Assembly (NCBI GenBank): GCA_029961685.1
Contig: JARWKL010000002.1
Location: 19,684,908-19,748,907 of the forward strand
Reading direction: 5' to 3'
Length of the DNA stretch: 64,000 nt
From: Aristolochia californica
Taxonomy: Eukaryota; Streptophyta; Magnoliopsida; Piperales; Aristolochiaceae
Below, piece after piece: positions 1 to 12,580 of this stretch; positions within the stretch are counted from its first letter, which is position 1; each line of letters starts with the position of its first letter. The notes under the pieces are model-generated. The model saw only the letters and a program-made list of their open reading frames with translations. It had not been told where the DNA came from and ran no database searches. The position numbers and the translations under genes were made by a program.

Positions 1-433
1 CAACATGTTTTTGGCATGCTTATCCACCATATTTAAAACATGTGAGGATCAATTAGAATCTCTTTCTTATAAAATTCCACCAAGCTATTAGGGGTTGTAC
101 TAGTGGAATTTCCCAAACATGGATCACAAAAATTTGGTGTTCATTTTTAGCGCGTGAAATAATTTTCATCACTTACATTTATTATAGTTTTCTAATTTTT
201 TTCTATGCATAAACTCTAAAATTTTTATTTTGTTGTGATCTATTTGCCATATCTTTTTGTTTTTGGAAAAAATGGACAGAGAAAACACAAGTTTGGGTTT
301 GAAAAAAAATTGAACACCCAAAATGAACAAATGCTGAGAGGGATAATTCCACAAACGTATCTATGATTTTTATGGTTTGAAAACTCTTTTAGTTTTTCAT
401 ATATTGGGTTTTGCAATCATCGGAAGAGGGGGT

Positions 434-464
<31 letters not shown>
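434..464 (+). repeat. Poly-G run (31 consecutive G)
   Basis: Thirty-one uninterrupted Gs sit directly after the conserved tcatcggaagagg, within a G-rich stretch from about 427 to 470 broken only by one T and one A. The same position in other monomers holds zero to a few Gs. Exact length in any homopolymer this long may be affected by sequencing error. Confidence 0.9.
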
Positions 465-465
<1 letters not shown>

Positions 466-714
466 GGGGGAAGCCTTTTTTAACTGAGTGTTGACTCCCA
501 ATCCATAAGTCATTTTTAACAAAAATTAAAACCGTTACACTTCATTAATCGATCAAAAAATTTACGATGATCTATGATTGATAGGTCCACTTTTTGTAAA
601 ATAGGCAAAAAATGGGTTGTTCTGGCTCTGGTAAATATCCCACCGCACTTTAACTAGAGAATTTAATTTTTTCTACTCCTTGAAATTTTTGGATCATTAG
701 GTCATTTGCATCTT

Positions 715-1382
715 CAACATGTTTCTGGCATGCATATCCACCGCAATTGAAACTTGTTAGGATCAATTAGAATCTCTTTCTTATAAAATTCCCCCAAGCT
801 ATTAGGGGTGAACTAGTGGAATTTCCCAAACATGGATCACAAAACTTTGGTGTTAATTTTTAGTGCATGAAATAATTTTCATCACTTACATTTATTATAG
901 TATTCAATTTTTTTTGCATACATAAATTCTAAAATTTTCATTTTGTTGTGATCTATTTGCCTTATCTATTTATTTACGAGAAAAAAAGGAGAGTGAAAAC
1001 TCAAGTTTGGATTTGAAAAAAAATTGAACACCCAAAATGTACAAATGCTCAGAGAGATAATACCACAAACGTATCTGTGATTTTTAAGGATTGTAAACTC
1101 TTTTAGTTTTTCATATATTGGGTTTTGCAATCTTCGGAAGAGGCATTTTTCACTGAGTGTTGACTCCCAAACCATAAGTCATTTCTACCAAACATTATAG
1201 CCGTTACACATCATTAATCGATCAAAACATTTATGATGATCTATGATTCTTAGGTCCGCTTTTTGTAAAATAGGGAAAAAGTTGGTTGTTTGGCTCTGGT
1301 AAATATCCCACTACAAGTTAACTTGAGAATTGAAATATTTCTACTCCTGGAAATTTTTGGATCATTATATCATTTGCATCTT
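715..1382 (+). repeat. Mosaic monomer: B body, A tail
   Basis: The first two thirds carry B markers (aacacccaaaatg, ccacaaacgtatctg, agtttttcat). From gaagaggcatttttcactg onward it is A (no G run, attatagccg). The switch lies at or just before the G-run site. Monomers at 4313 and 4972 show the same arrangement. Confidence 0.75.
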
Positions 1383-2477
1383 CAACATGTTTTTGGCATG
1401 CATAGTCACCACATTTAAAACATGTTAGGATCAATTAGAATCTCTTTCTTCTAAAATTCCACCAAGCTATTAGGGGTTGTACTAACATGGATCACAAAAA
1501 TTTGGTGTTCATTTTTAGTGCGTGAAATGATTTTCTTCACTTACATTTATTACAGTTTTCAAATTTTTTTGCATACATAAACTCTAAAATTTTCATTTTG
1601 TTGTGATCTATTTGCCTTATCTTTTTATTTCCGAGAAAAAATGGAGGGTGAAAATTAAAGTATGGATTTGAAAAAAAATTGAACACCCAAAATGCACAAA
1701 TGCTGAGAGAGATAATTCATCAAATGTATCTATGATTTTTATGGATTGTAAACTCTTTAGCTTTTCATATATTGGGTTTTGCAATCATCGGAAGAGGGGG
1801 GGTGGGGGGGCGATGTGTTTTTAACTGAGTGTTGACACCCAAACCTAAGTCATTTTTACCAAAAATTATAATCGTTACACATCATTAATCAAGCAAAAAA
1901 TTTACGAAGATCAATGATTGTTCGGTCCGCTTTTTGTCAAATAGGCAAAAAGTGGGTTGTTTGGCTCTGGTAAAGATCCCACTACACGTTAACTTGAGAA
2001 TTTAAATTTTTCTACCCCTTGAAATTTTTGGATCATTAGGTCATTTGCATCTTCAACATGTTTCTGGCATGCATATCCACCACATTTAAAACATGTTAGG
2101 ATCAACTAGAAATTTCTTTCTTATAAAATTCCACCAAGCTATCATGGGTTGTACTACTGGAATTTCAGAAATATGGATAACAAAACTTTGGTGTTCATTT
2201 TGAGTGCGTGAAATAATTTTCTTCACTTACATTTATTGTAGTTTTCTATTTTTTTGTTGCATATATATACTAAAATTTTCATTTTGTAGTGATCTATTTG
2301 CCTTATCTTTTTGTTTACGAGAAAAATGGGAGAGTGAAAACTCAAAATTGGATTTGAAAATAAATTGAACACCCAAAAAGCACAAATGCTGAAAGAGATA
2401 ATTCCACAAACATATATGTGATTTTTAAGGATTTTAAACTCTTTTAGTTGTTTATATATTGGGTTTTGCAATCTCCG

Positions 2478-2632
2478 GAAGAGAGGGGTCAGGGGGGGCT
2501 TGGCTTTTTTAATTGAGTGTTGACTCCCAAACAATCAGTGATTTTTAAGAAGAGAGGGGGGGGGGGAGGGGGGGGGGGGGTGCGTTGCGTTTTTAACTGA
2601 GTGTTGACACCCAAACCCTAAGTCATTTTTAA
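2478..2632 (+). repeat. Local 71-bp duplication around the G-run site
   Basis: The segment starting gaagagagg at 2478 is repeated from 2549. Both copies contain the G run, tttttaa(c/t)tgagtgttgac and the stretch to agt(g/c)attttta. The monomer is lengthened to 773 bp. The two copies differ in G-run length and several substitutions, so the event is not recent. Confidence 0.85.
2556..2580 (+). repeat. Poly-G run interrupted by one A
   Basis: Eleven Gs, one A and thirteen Gs in the second copy of a 71-bp local duplication; the first copy has only agggggggc at about 2492-2498. The two copies, 71 bp apart, therefore differ strongly in G-run length. Confidence 0.88.
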
Positions 2633-3254
2633 CAAAAATTATAACCATTACACATCATTAATCGAGCAAAACATTAACAATGATCTATGATTGTTTGGTC
2701 CGCTTTTTGTAAAATAGGCAAAAAGTGGGTTGTTTGGCTCTGGTAAATATCCCACTACACGTTAACTTGAGAATTTAAATAATTCTACTCCTTAAAATTT
2801 TTGGATCATTAGGTCATTTGCATCTTCAACATGTTTCTGGGATGCATATCCACCAAATTTAAAACATGTTAGGATCAACTAGAAATCTCTTTCTTATAAA
2901 ATTCCACCAAGCTATCATGGGTTGCACTAGTGGAATTTCTGAAATATGGATAACAAAACTTTGGTGTCAATTTTTAGTGCATCAATTAATTTTCTTCACT
3001 TACATTTATTTTTGTTTTCTAATTTTTTTTGCATACATATACTCTGAAATTTTCATTTTGTAGTGATCTATTTGCCTTATTTTATTGTTTACGATAAAAA
3101 GGGGAGAGTGAAAACTCAAGATTTGATTTGAAAAAAATTGAACACCCAAAAAGCACAAATGCTGAGAGAGTTAATTCCACAAACGTATATGTGATTTTAA
3201 GGATAGTAAACTCTTTTAGTTGTTTATATATTTGGTTTTGTAATCATGAGAAGA

Positions 3255-3270
3255 GGGGGGGGGGGGGGGG
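3255..3270 (+). repeat. Poly-G run (16 G)
   Basis: Sixteen Gs after atcatgagaaga in a B-like monomer, followed by aggcttggc and ttttttaactgag. The aggcttggc tail is shared with the monomer at 2054, so the two adjacent monomers are close relatives. Confidence 0.88.
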
Positions 3271-3447
3271 AGGCTTGGCTTTTTTAACTGAGTGTTGACA
3301 CCCAAACCATAATTAATTTTTAACAATAATTATAACCATTACACATCATTAATCAAGCAAAACATTTATGATGATCTATGATTGTTAGGTCCACTTTTTG
3401 TAAAATAGGCAAAAATTGGGTTGTTTGGTTCTGGTTTATATCCCACT

Positions 3448-3630
3448 ACACTCTAACTTGAGAATTTAAATATTTCTACTCCTTGAAATTTTTGGACCAT
3501 TAGGTCATTACACTCAAACTTAAGAATTTAAATATTTCTACTCCTTGAAATTTTTGTATCACTAGGTCATTACACTCTAACTTGAGAAATTACATATTTC
3601 TACTCAAAATTTTTAGATCATTAGGTCATT
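3448..3630 (+). repeat. 62-bp unit in three tandem copies inside one monomer
   Basis: The stretch from acactctaacttgagaa to attaggtcatt occurs three times, starting at 3448, 3510 and 3572 (spacing 62 and 62; the last copy is slightly shorter). It includes the tatttctactccttgaaa block. This explains the 812-bp monomer length. The copies have diverged by several substitutions each. Confidence 0.9.
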
Positions 3631-5606
3631 TGCATCTTCAACATGTTTCTGGCATGCATATCTACCACATTTATAACATGTAGGGATCAAGTAGAAATCT
3701 CTTTCTTATAAAATTCCACCAAGCTATCTGGGGTTATACTAGTGGAATTTCTGAAACATGGGTAACAAAACCCTGGTGTTCATTTTAAGTGCGTGAAATA
3801 ATTTTCTTCACTTACATTTATTATAGTTATCTAATTTTTTTGCATACATAAACTCTAAAATTCTCATTTTGTTGTGATCTATTTGTGTTATCTTTTTGTT
3901 TACGATAGGAATGGGAGAGTGAAAACTCAAGTTTGGATTTGAAAAAAAATTGAACTTCCAAAATGATATGCACAAATGCTGAGAGAGATAATTCCAATAA
4001 ATATGTTTTATTTTAAATGATTTTAAACTCTTTTAGTTGTTTATACATTGGGTTTTGCAATCATCGGAAGAGGCATTTTTCACCGAGTGTTGACTCCCAA
4101 ACCATAAGTCATTTCTAACAAATATTATGGCCGTTACACTTCATTAATCGATCAAAACATTTACAATGATCTATGATTGTTAGATCCGCTTTTTGTAAAA
4201 TAGGAAAAAAGTGGGTTGTTTGGCTCTGGTAAATATCCCACCACACGTTAACTTGAGAATTTCATTTTTTCTACTCCTTGAAATTTTTGGATCATTAGGT
4301 CATTTGCATCTTCAACATGTTTCTGGCATGCTTATCCACCACATTTAAAACAAGCTAGGATCAATTAGTATCTCTTTCTTATAAAATTCCACCAAGCTAT
4401 TAGGGGTTGTACAAGAGGAATTTCCCAAGCATGGATCATAAAACTTTGGTGTTCATTTTTAGAAAGTGAAATAATTTTCTTCACTACAATTTCAATTTTT
4501 TTTGCTAACATGAACTCTAAAATTTTCATTTTGTTGTGATCTAATTGCCTTATCTTTTTATTTACGAGAAAAAAAGGAGAGTGAAAACTCAAGTTTGAAT
4601 TTGAAAAAAAATTGAACACCGAAAAATGCACAAATGCTGAGAGAGATAATTCCACAAACGTATCTGTGATTTTTAAGGATTATAAACTTCTTTAATTGTA
4701 TATATATTGGTTTTTGCAATCTTCGGAAGAGGCATTATTCACTGAGTGTCGACTCCCAAACCATAAGTCATTTCGAACAAAAATTATAGCCATTATACAT
4801 CATTAATCGATCAAAATATTTACGATGATATATGATTTTTAGGTCCGCATTTTGTAAAATAGGCAAAAAGTGGGCTGTTTGGCTCTGGTAAATATCCCAC
4901 CGCACGTTAACTTGAGAATTTAATTTTTTCTACTCCTAGAAATTTTTGGATCATTAGGTCATTTGCGTCTTCAACATGTTTCTGGCATGCATATCCACCA
5001 CATTTTAAACATGTTAGGATCAACTAGAATCTCTTTCTTATAAAATTCCACCAAGCTATTAGGGGTTGTACTAGTGGAATTTCCAAAACATGGATCACAA
5101 AACTTTGGTGTTAATCTTTCGTACGTGAAATAATTTTCCTCTCTTACATTCATTATAGTTTTCCAATTTTTTTGCAAACTTAAACTCTAATATTTTCATT
5201 TTGTTGTGATCTATTTGCCTTATCTTTTTGTTACGAGAAAAAAAGAAAGAGTGAAAACTCAAGATTGGATTTGAAAAAAATTGAACACCCAAAATGCACA
5301 AATGTTGAGAGTGATAATTCCACAAATGCATCTATGATTTTTAAGGATTGTAAACTCTTTTAGTTGTTTATATATTGGGTTTTGCAATCGTCGGAAGAGG
5401 CATTTTTCACTGAGTGTTGACTCCCAAACCATAAGTCATTTCAAAGAAAAATTAAAGCCGTTACACATCATTAATCGATCAAAAAATTTATTATGATTTA
5501 TGATTGTTAGGTCCGCTTTTAGTAAAATTGGCAAAAAGTGGGTTGTTTGGCTCTAGTAAATATCCCACCGCACGTTAACTTGAGAATTTAATTTTTTCTA
5601 CTCCTT

Positions 5607-5734
5607 TAAAATTTTGGATCATTAGGTCATTTGCATCTTCAACATGTTTCTAGCATGCATATCCACCCCATTTAAAACATGTTAGTATAAACTAGAAAAA
5701 TTTTGGATCATTAGGTCATTTGCATCTTCAACAT
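5607..5734 (+). repeat. 39-bp dispersed duplication inside a monomer
   Basis: The stretch aaaattttggatcattaggt through cttcaacat at 5607-5645 recurs at 5696-5734, offset 89 bp. The second copy is followed directly by ctttcttataaaattcc, so it was inserted at the actagaaa to ctttctt position. The monomer keeps a near-normal length of 683 bp because some original bases were lost. Confidence 0.8.
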
Positions 5735-6323
5735 CTTTCTTATAAAATTCCACCAAGCTAGTAGGGGTTGTACTAGTGGAATTTCCTAAACATGGATAAC
5801 AAAACTTTGGCGTTCATTTTTAGTGCGTGGAATAATTTTCTAATTTTTTGGCATACATAAACTCTTAAATTTTCATTTTTTTGTGATCTATTTTCCTTAT
5901 CTTTTTTTTTACGAGAAAAATGGGAGAGTGAAAAGTCAAGTTTGGATTTGAAAAAAAATTGAACTTCCAAAATGGAGATGGACAAATGTTGAGAGAGATA
6001 ATTTCAAAAAATATTTGTGATTTTTAAGGATTGTAAACTCTTTTAATTGTTTATATATTGGGTTTTGCAATCATCGGAGGAGGCATTTTTCACTGATTGT
6101 TGACTCCCAAACCATAAGTCATTTCTAACAAAAATTATAGCCATTACACATCATTACTCGATCAAAACATTTATGATGATCTATGATTGTTAGGTCTGCT
6201 TTTTGTAAAATTGGCAAAAAGTGGGTTGTTTGGCTCTGGTAAATATCCCACTGCATGTTAACTTGAGAATTTAATTTTTTCTACTCCTTGATATTTATGG
6301 ATCATTAGGTCATTTGCATCTTC

Positions 6324-6366
6324 AACATGTTTCTGGCATGCATATCCACCACATTTAAAACATGTT
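6324..6366. other. Paired 8-bp palindromes flanking GCATGC (representative)
   Basis: AACATGTT occurs at 6324-6331 and again at 6359-6366, with GCATGC at 6336-6341 between them. The same arrangement, caacatgtt ... ggcatgcat ... aaacatgtt, is present in a large share of monomers across the window and belongs to the better conserved parts. All three elements are perfect palindromes. A role as a protein-binding site is possible, but nothing here proves one. Confidence 0.6.
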
Positions 6367-9300
6367 AGGATCAACTAGAAATCTCTTTGTTATAAAATTC
6401 CACCAAGCTATCAGGGGTTGCACTAGTTGAATTTCCCAAACATGGATGACAAAACTTTGGTGTTCATTTTTAGTGCATGAAATAATTTTCTTCAATTAAA
6501 TTTAATATAGTTTCCTATTTTTTTGCATACATAAACTCTGAAATTTTCATTTTGTTGTGATCTATTTGCCTAATCTTTTGGTTTACGAGAAAAAAGGGTG
6601 AGTGAAAACTCAAGTTTGGATTTGAAAAAAAGTTGAACTTCCAAAACGGAAATGCACAAATGCTGAGAGAGATAATTCAAAAAATATCTGTGATTTTTAA
6701 GGATTTTAAACTCTTTTAGTTATTTATATATTGGGTTTTGCAATCATCGGAAGAGACATTTTTCACAGAGTGTTGACTCCCAAACATTAAGTCATTCCTA
6801 ACATAAATTATAGCCGTTACACATCATTAATCGATCAAAACATTTATGATGATCTATGATTGTTAGGTCTGCTCTTTTAAAAGTAGGGAAAGAGTGGGTT
6901 GTTTGGCTCTGGTAAATATCCCACCGCACGTTAACTTGAAAATTTAATTTTTTTCTACTCCTTGAAATTTTTGGATCATTAGGTCATTTGCATCTTCAAC
7001 ATGTTTTGGGCATGCATATCCACCACATTTAAAACATGTTAAGATCAATTAGAATCTCTTTCTTATCAAATTCCACCAAGCTATTAGGGGTTGTACTAGT
7101 AGAATTTCCCAAACATGGATCACAAAACTTTGGTGTTCATTTTTAGTGCGAGAAATAATTTTCTTCACTTACATTGATTATAGTTTTCAAATTTTTTTGC
7201 ATACATAAACTCTAAAATTTTCATTTTTCGTGATCTGTTTGCCTTATCTTTTTGTTTACGAGAAAAAAGCCAGTGTGAAAACTCAAATTTGGATTTGAAA
7301 AAAGTTGAACAACCAAAATGCACAAATTCTGAGAGAGGTAATTCCAGAAACGTATCTGTGATTTTTAAGGATTCATATATTGGGTTTTGCAATCATCAAA
7401 AGAGGGGCAGGGAGGTGAGGCATTTTTATCTGAGTGTTGACTCCCAAACCCTAAGTAATTTTTAACAAAAATTATAACCGTTACACATCATTAATCGAAC
7501 AAACATTTACGATGATCTATGATTGTTAGGTCCGCTTTTTGTAAAATAGCAAACAAATGGGTTGTTTGGCTCTGGTAAATATGCCATTGCACGTTAACTT
7601 GAGAATTTAATATTTTCTACTCAAAATTTTTGGATCATTAGGTCATTTGCATCTTGCACATTTTTCTAGCATGCATATCCACCACATTTAAAACATGTTA
7701 GGATCAACTAGAAATCTCTCTCTTATAAAATTCCACCAAGCTATCAGGGGTTGTACTAGTGGAATTTCCCAAACATGGATAACAAAACTTTGGTGTTCAT
7801 TTTTAGTGCGTGAAATAATTTTCTTCACTTTCATTCATTTATTTTTTTCTAATTTTTTTGCATACATAAACTGTAAAATTTTCATTTTGTTGTGATCTAT
7901 TTTCCTTATCTTTTATTATACGAGAAAAATGGGAGAGTGAAAACTGAAGTTTGGATTTGAAAAAAAACTGAACTTCCAAAATGGAAATCTTCAAATGCTG
8001 AGAGAGATAATTCCAAAAAATATCTGTGATTTTTAAGGATTGTAAACTCTTTTAGTTGTTTATATATTGGGTTTTGCAATCATCGGAATGGGCATTTTTC
8101 ACTGAGTGTTGACTCCCAAACCATAAGTGATTTCTAATAAACATTATAGCCGTTACACATCATTAATCGATCAAAACATTTATGATGATCTATGCTTGTT
8201 AGGTCTGCTTTTTGTAAAATAGGCAAAAAGAGGGTTGTTTGGCTCTGGTAAATATCCCACCCCACGTTAACTTGAAAATTTAATTTTTTCTACTCCTTGA
8301 AATTTTACGACCATTAGGTCCTTTGCATCTTCAACATGTTTCTGGCATGCATATCCACCACATTTAAAACATGTTAGGATCAATTAGAATCTCTTTCTTA
8401 TAAAATTCCTCCCAGCTATTAGGGGTTCTACTAGTGGAATTTCCCAAACTTGGATCCCAAAATTTTGGTGTTCATTTTTAGTGCGTGAAATAATTTTCAT
8501 CACTTACATTTATTATAGTTTTCAATTTTTTTTGCATACATAAACTCTAAAATTTTCATTTTGTTGTGATCTATTTGCCTTATCTTTTTGTTTACGAGAA
8601 AAAAGGGAGAGTGAAAACTCAAGTTTGGATTTGAAAAAAAATTGAACACCCAAAATGCACAAATGCTGAGAGAGATAATTTCACAAAAGTATCTATGATT
8701 TTTAAGCACTGTAAACTCTTTTAGTTTTTCATATATTGGGTTTTGCAATCATCGGAAGAGTGGTGGGAGGCATTTTTAACTGAGTGTTGACTCAAAAACC
8801 ATAAGTCATGTTAACAAAAATTATAACCATTACATATCGTTAATCGATCAAAACATTTACGATGATCTATGATTGTTAGGTCCGCTTTTTGTAAAATAGG
8901 CAAAAAGTGGGTTGTTTAGCACTGGTAAATATCCCACTGCACGTTATCTTGAGAATTTAATTTTTGCTTCTCCTTGAAATTTTTGGATCATTAGGTCATT
9001 TGCATCTTCAACATGTTTCTGGCATGCATAACCACCACATTTAAAACATGTTAGGATCAACTAGAAATCTCTTTCTTATCAAATTCCCCCAAGCTATCTG
9101 AGGTGGTACTAGTGCAATTTCCTAAACATGGGTAACAAAACTTTGGTGTTAATTTTTAGTGCATAAAATAATTTTGATTCACTTACATTTATTATTTTTT
9201 TGTAATTTTTTTGTATACATAAACTCTAAAATTTTCATTTTGTTGTGATCAATGCTTTATATTTTTTTTACGAAAGAAAAAAAGGAGAGTGAAAACTCAA

Positions 9301-9494
9301 GTTTGGATTTGAAAAAAAATTGAACACCCAAAATGCACAAATGCTGAGAGAGATAATTCCACAAACATGTTTGTGATTTTTAATGATTGTAAACTCTTTT
9401 AGTTGTTCATATATTTGGTTTTGCAATCATCGGAAGGAGGGGGGGCGGGGGCGAGGCATTTTAAACAGAGTGTTGACTCCCTAAGTATAAGTCA

Positions 9495-9506
9495 TTTTTA
9501 ACATTT
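9495..9506 (+). other. ~39-bp deletion at a recurrent site
   Basis: The text gtcatttttaacatttacg lacks the usual aaaaattataaccg to cgatcaaaac between taac and atttacg. Intact monomers have aaca at both edges, so deletion between short direct repeats explains it. The same deletion occurs at 12491. Confidence 0.85.
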
Positions 9507-9759
9507 ACGATGATCTGTGATTGTTAGGTCCGCTTTTAGAAAAAATAGGCAAAAAGTGGGTTGTTTTGCCCTGGTAAATATCCCACTGCGCACGTTAACT
9601 TGAGAATTTAATTTTTTTCTACACCTTGAAAATTTTGGATCTTTAGGTCATTTTCTTCTTCAACATGTTTCTGGCATTCATATCCACCATATTTAATTCA
9701 TGTTAGGATCAACTAGAAATCTCTTTCTTATAAAATTCCACCAAGCTATCAGGGGTTGT

Positions 9760-10190
9760 ACTAGTGGAATTTCCCAAACATGGATAACAAAACTCTGGTG
9801 TTGATTTTTAGTGCATGAAATAATTTTCTTCACTTACATATATTGTAGTATTCTAATTTTTTTGCATACATAAACTCTAAAATTTTCATTTTGTTGTGAT
9901 CTATTTTAGCCTTATCGTTTTGTTTACGAGAAAAATGGGAGAGTGAAAACTCAAGTTGGATTTGAAAAAAAATTAAACTAGTGGAATTTCTGAAACATGG
10001 ATAACAATACTTTGGTGTTAATTTTTACTGCATGATATAATTTTGTTCTCTTACATTTATTATAGTTTTTAAATTTTTTTGAGTACATAAACTCTAAAAT
10101 TTTCATTTTATTGAGATTTATTTGCCTTATCTTTTTGTTAATGAGAAAAATGGGAGAGTGAAAACTCAAGTTTGGATTTGAAAAAAAATT
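9760..10190 (+). repeat. 217-bp tandem partial duplication inside a monomer
   Basis: The segment from actagtggaattt through gatttgaaaaaaaatt, at 9760-9976, is repeated at 9977-10190. It makes this the longest single-landmark monomer (883 bp). The copies carry different substitutions (ttcccaaacatgg against ttctgaaacatgg; ctctggtg against ctttggtg), so the second copy may derive from another monomer through unequal exchange instead of simple slippage. Confidence 0.9.
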
Positions 10191-10975
10191 GATCGTCCAA
10201 AAAGGAAATGCACAAATTCTAAGTGAGATAAGTCCAAAAGTATTTTTGATTTTTAAAGTTTGTAAACTCTTTTAGTTTTTTATATATTGGGTTTTGCATT
10301 CATCGGAAGAGGGGGGGGTGAGGCATTTTTAACTGAGTGTTGACTGCCAAACCAAAAGTCATTTATAACAAAAAATAAAGCCGTTACACATCATTAATCG
10401 ATCAAAACATTTACGATGATCAATGATTGTTAGCTCCGCTTTTTGTAAAAAAGGTAAAAAGTGGGTTGTTTGGGTTCGATAACTTGAGAATTTAATTTTT
10501 TCTTCTCCTTGAAATTTTTGGATCATTAGGTCATTTGTATCTTCAACATGATTCGGTATGCATATTCACCACAATTAAAACATGTTAGGATCAACTAGAA
10601 ATCTCTTTCTTCTAAAATTCCACCAAGCTTTTAGGGGTTGTACTAGTGGAATTTCCCAAACATGGATCATAAAAACTTTGGTGTTCATTTTTAGTGCGTG
10701 AAATAAATTTATTCACTTACATTTATTATAGTTATCAAATTTTTTTGCATACATAAACTCTCAAATTTTCATTTTTGTGATATATTTGCCTTATCTTTTT
10801 GTTTACGAGAAAAAAGGGAGAGTGAAAACTCAAGTATGGATTTGAAAAAAAATTGAACACCCAAAATGCTCAAATGTTGAGAGAGATAATTCCAGAAACG
10901 TATCTCTGATTTTTAAGGATTGTAAACTCTTTTAGTTTTTCATATATTGGGTTTTGCAATCATCAGAAGAGGGCA

Positions 10976-11004
10976 GGGGGGGGGGGGGGGGGGGGGGGGG
11001 GGGG
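10976..11004 (+). repeat. Poly-G run (29 G)
   Basis: Twenty-nine Gs at the standard site, after catcagaagagggca, followed by aggcttttttaactgag. It is the first of three consecutive monomers with runs of about 30 Gs or more. Confidence 0.9.
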
Positions 11005-11677
11005 AGGCTTTTTTAACTGAGTGTTGACTCCCAAACCATAAGTCATTTCTAACAAAAATTATAACCGTTACATATCGTTAATCGATCAAAACATTTATGA
11101 TGATCTAAGATTGTTAGGTCCGCTTTTTTTAAACTAGGCAAAAAGAGTGTTGTTTGGCTTTGGTAAATATCCATCGCAAGTTAACTTGAGAATTTAATTT
11201 TTTCTACTCCTTCAAATTTTTGGATCATTAGATCATTTGCATCTTCAACATGTTTCTGGCATGCATATCCACCACATTTAAAACATGTTAGGATCAACTA
11301 GAAATCTCTTTCTTATAAAATTCCACCAAACTTTAAGGGGTTGTACTAGTTGAACTTCCCAAACATGGATAAGAAAACTTTGGTGTTAATTTTTAGTGTG
11401 AAATAATTTTCTTCACTTACATTTATTATAGTTTTCTAATTTTTTTCCTTTCATAAACTCTAAAATTTTCAATTTGTTGTGATCTATTTGCGTTATCTTT
11501 TTGTTTACGAGAAAAATAGGAGAGTGAAAACTCCAATTGGGACTTGAAAAAAAAATTGAACCTCAAAAATGGAAATACAAAAATGCTGAGAGAGATAATT
11601 CCAAAACTATCTGTGATTTTTAAGGATTGTAAACTCTTTTAGTTTTTTATATATTGGGTTTTTCAATCTTAGGAAGA

Positions 11678-11682
11678 GGGGT

Positions 11683-11721
<39 letters not shown>

Positions 11722-11741
11722 GTGGGGGGAGGGGGAGGGGA
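11678..11741 (+). repeat. Longest G-rich tract, with a 35-G core
   Basis: A 64-bp stretch of almost pure G. The uninterrupted core is 11686-11720 (35 G), followed by tgtgggggga and further G runs. It makes this monomer 747 bp long. Runs this long are expected to form G-quadruplexes as single strands (general knowledge), but structure is not shown by the sequence itself. Confidence 0.9.
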
Positions 11742-12413
11742 GGCTTTTTTAACTGAGTGTTTACCCCCAAACCATAAGTCATTTGTAACAAAAATTATAA
11801 CCGTTACACATCGTTAATCGATCAAAACATTTATGATGATCAATGATTGTTAGGTCCGCATTTTGTACAATAGGCAAAAAGTGGGTTGTTTGGTTCTGAT
11901 AAATATCCCATTGCAAGTTAACTTGAGAATTTAATTTTTTCTACTCCTTGAAATTTTTGGATTATTAGGTCATTTGCATCTTTAACATGCTTCGGTGTGC
12001 ATATTCACCACAATTAAAACATGTTAGGATCAACTAGAAATCTCTTTCTTATAAAATTCCACCAAGCTATTTGGGGTTGTACTAGTTGAATTTGCCAAAC
12101 ATGGATTACAAAACTTTAGTGTTCATTTTTAGTGCATGAAATAATTTTCTTCACTTACATTCATTTTAGTTTTCAATTCTTTTTTGCATATATAAAGTCT
12201 AAAATTTTCATTTGTCGTGATCTATTTGCCTTTTCTTTTTGTTTACGAAAAAAATGGGAGAGTGAAAACTAAAGTTTGGATTTCAAAAAAAATTGAACAA
12301 CCAAAATGGAAATGCACAAATGCTAAGAGAGATAATTCCAAAAAGTATCTGTGGTTTTTTAGGATTGTAATCTCTTTTAGTTTTTTATATATTGGGTTGT
12401 GCAATCATTGGAA

Positions 12414-12444
<31 letters not shown>
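12414..12444 (+). repeat. Poly-G run (31 G)
   Basis: Thirty-one uninterrupted Gs after gcaatcattggaa, followed by cgaggcattttttactg. Same site as the runs one and two monomers upstream, so the three long runs may descend from one expanded ancestor copied by tandem duplication. Confidence 0.9.
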
Positions 12445-12485
12445 CGAGGCATTTTTTACTGTGTTGAGTCCCAAACCATAAGTCA

Positions 12486-12497
12486 TTTCTAACATTT
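12486..12497 (+). other. ~39-bp deletion, same site as at 9500
   Basis: The text gtcatttctaacatttatg shows the same loss as at 9500. The two monomers are of different types (B at 9009, C at 11993), so the event either happened twice at the aaca direct repeat or was transferred by conversion. Confidence 0.85.
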
Positions 12498-12580
12498 ATG
12501 ATGATCAATGATTATTAGGTTCGATTTTTTTAAAAGAGGCAAAAAGTGGGTTGTTAGGCTCTGGTAAATATCCCACCGCA

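Noticed and set aside
12217..12492. Plus-strand frame with a glycine run as a glycine-rich protein
   Set aside because: The glycines are the G run at 12414-12444 and the rest is ordinary monomer.
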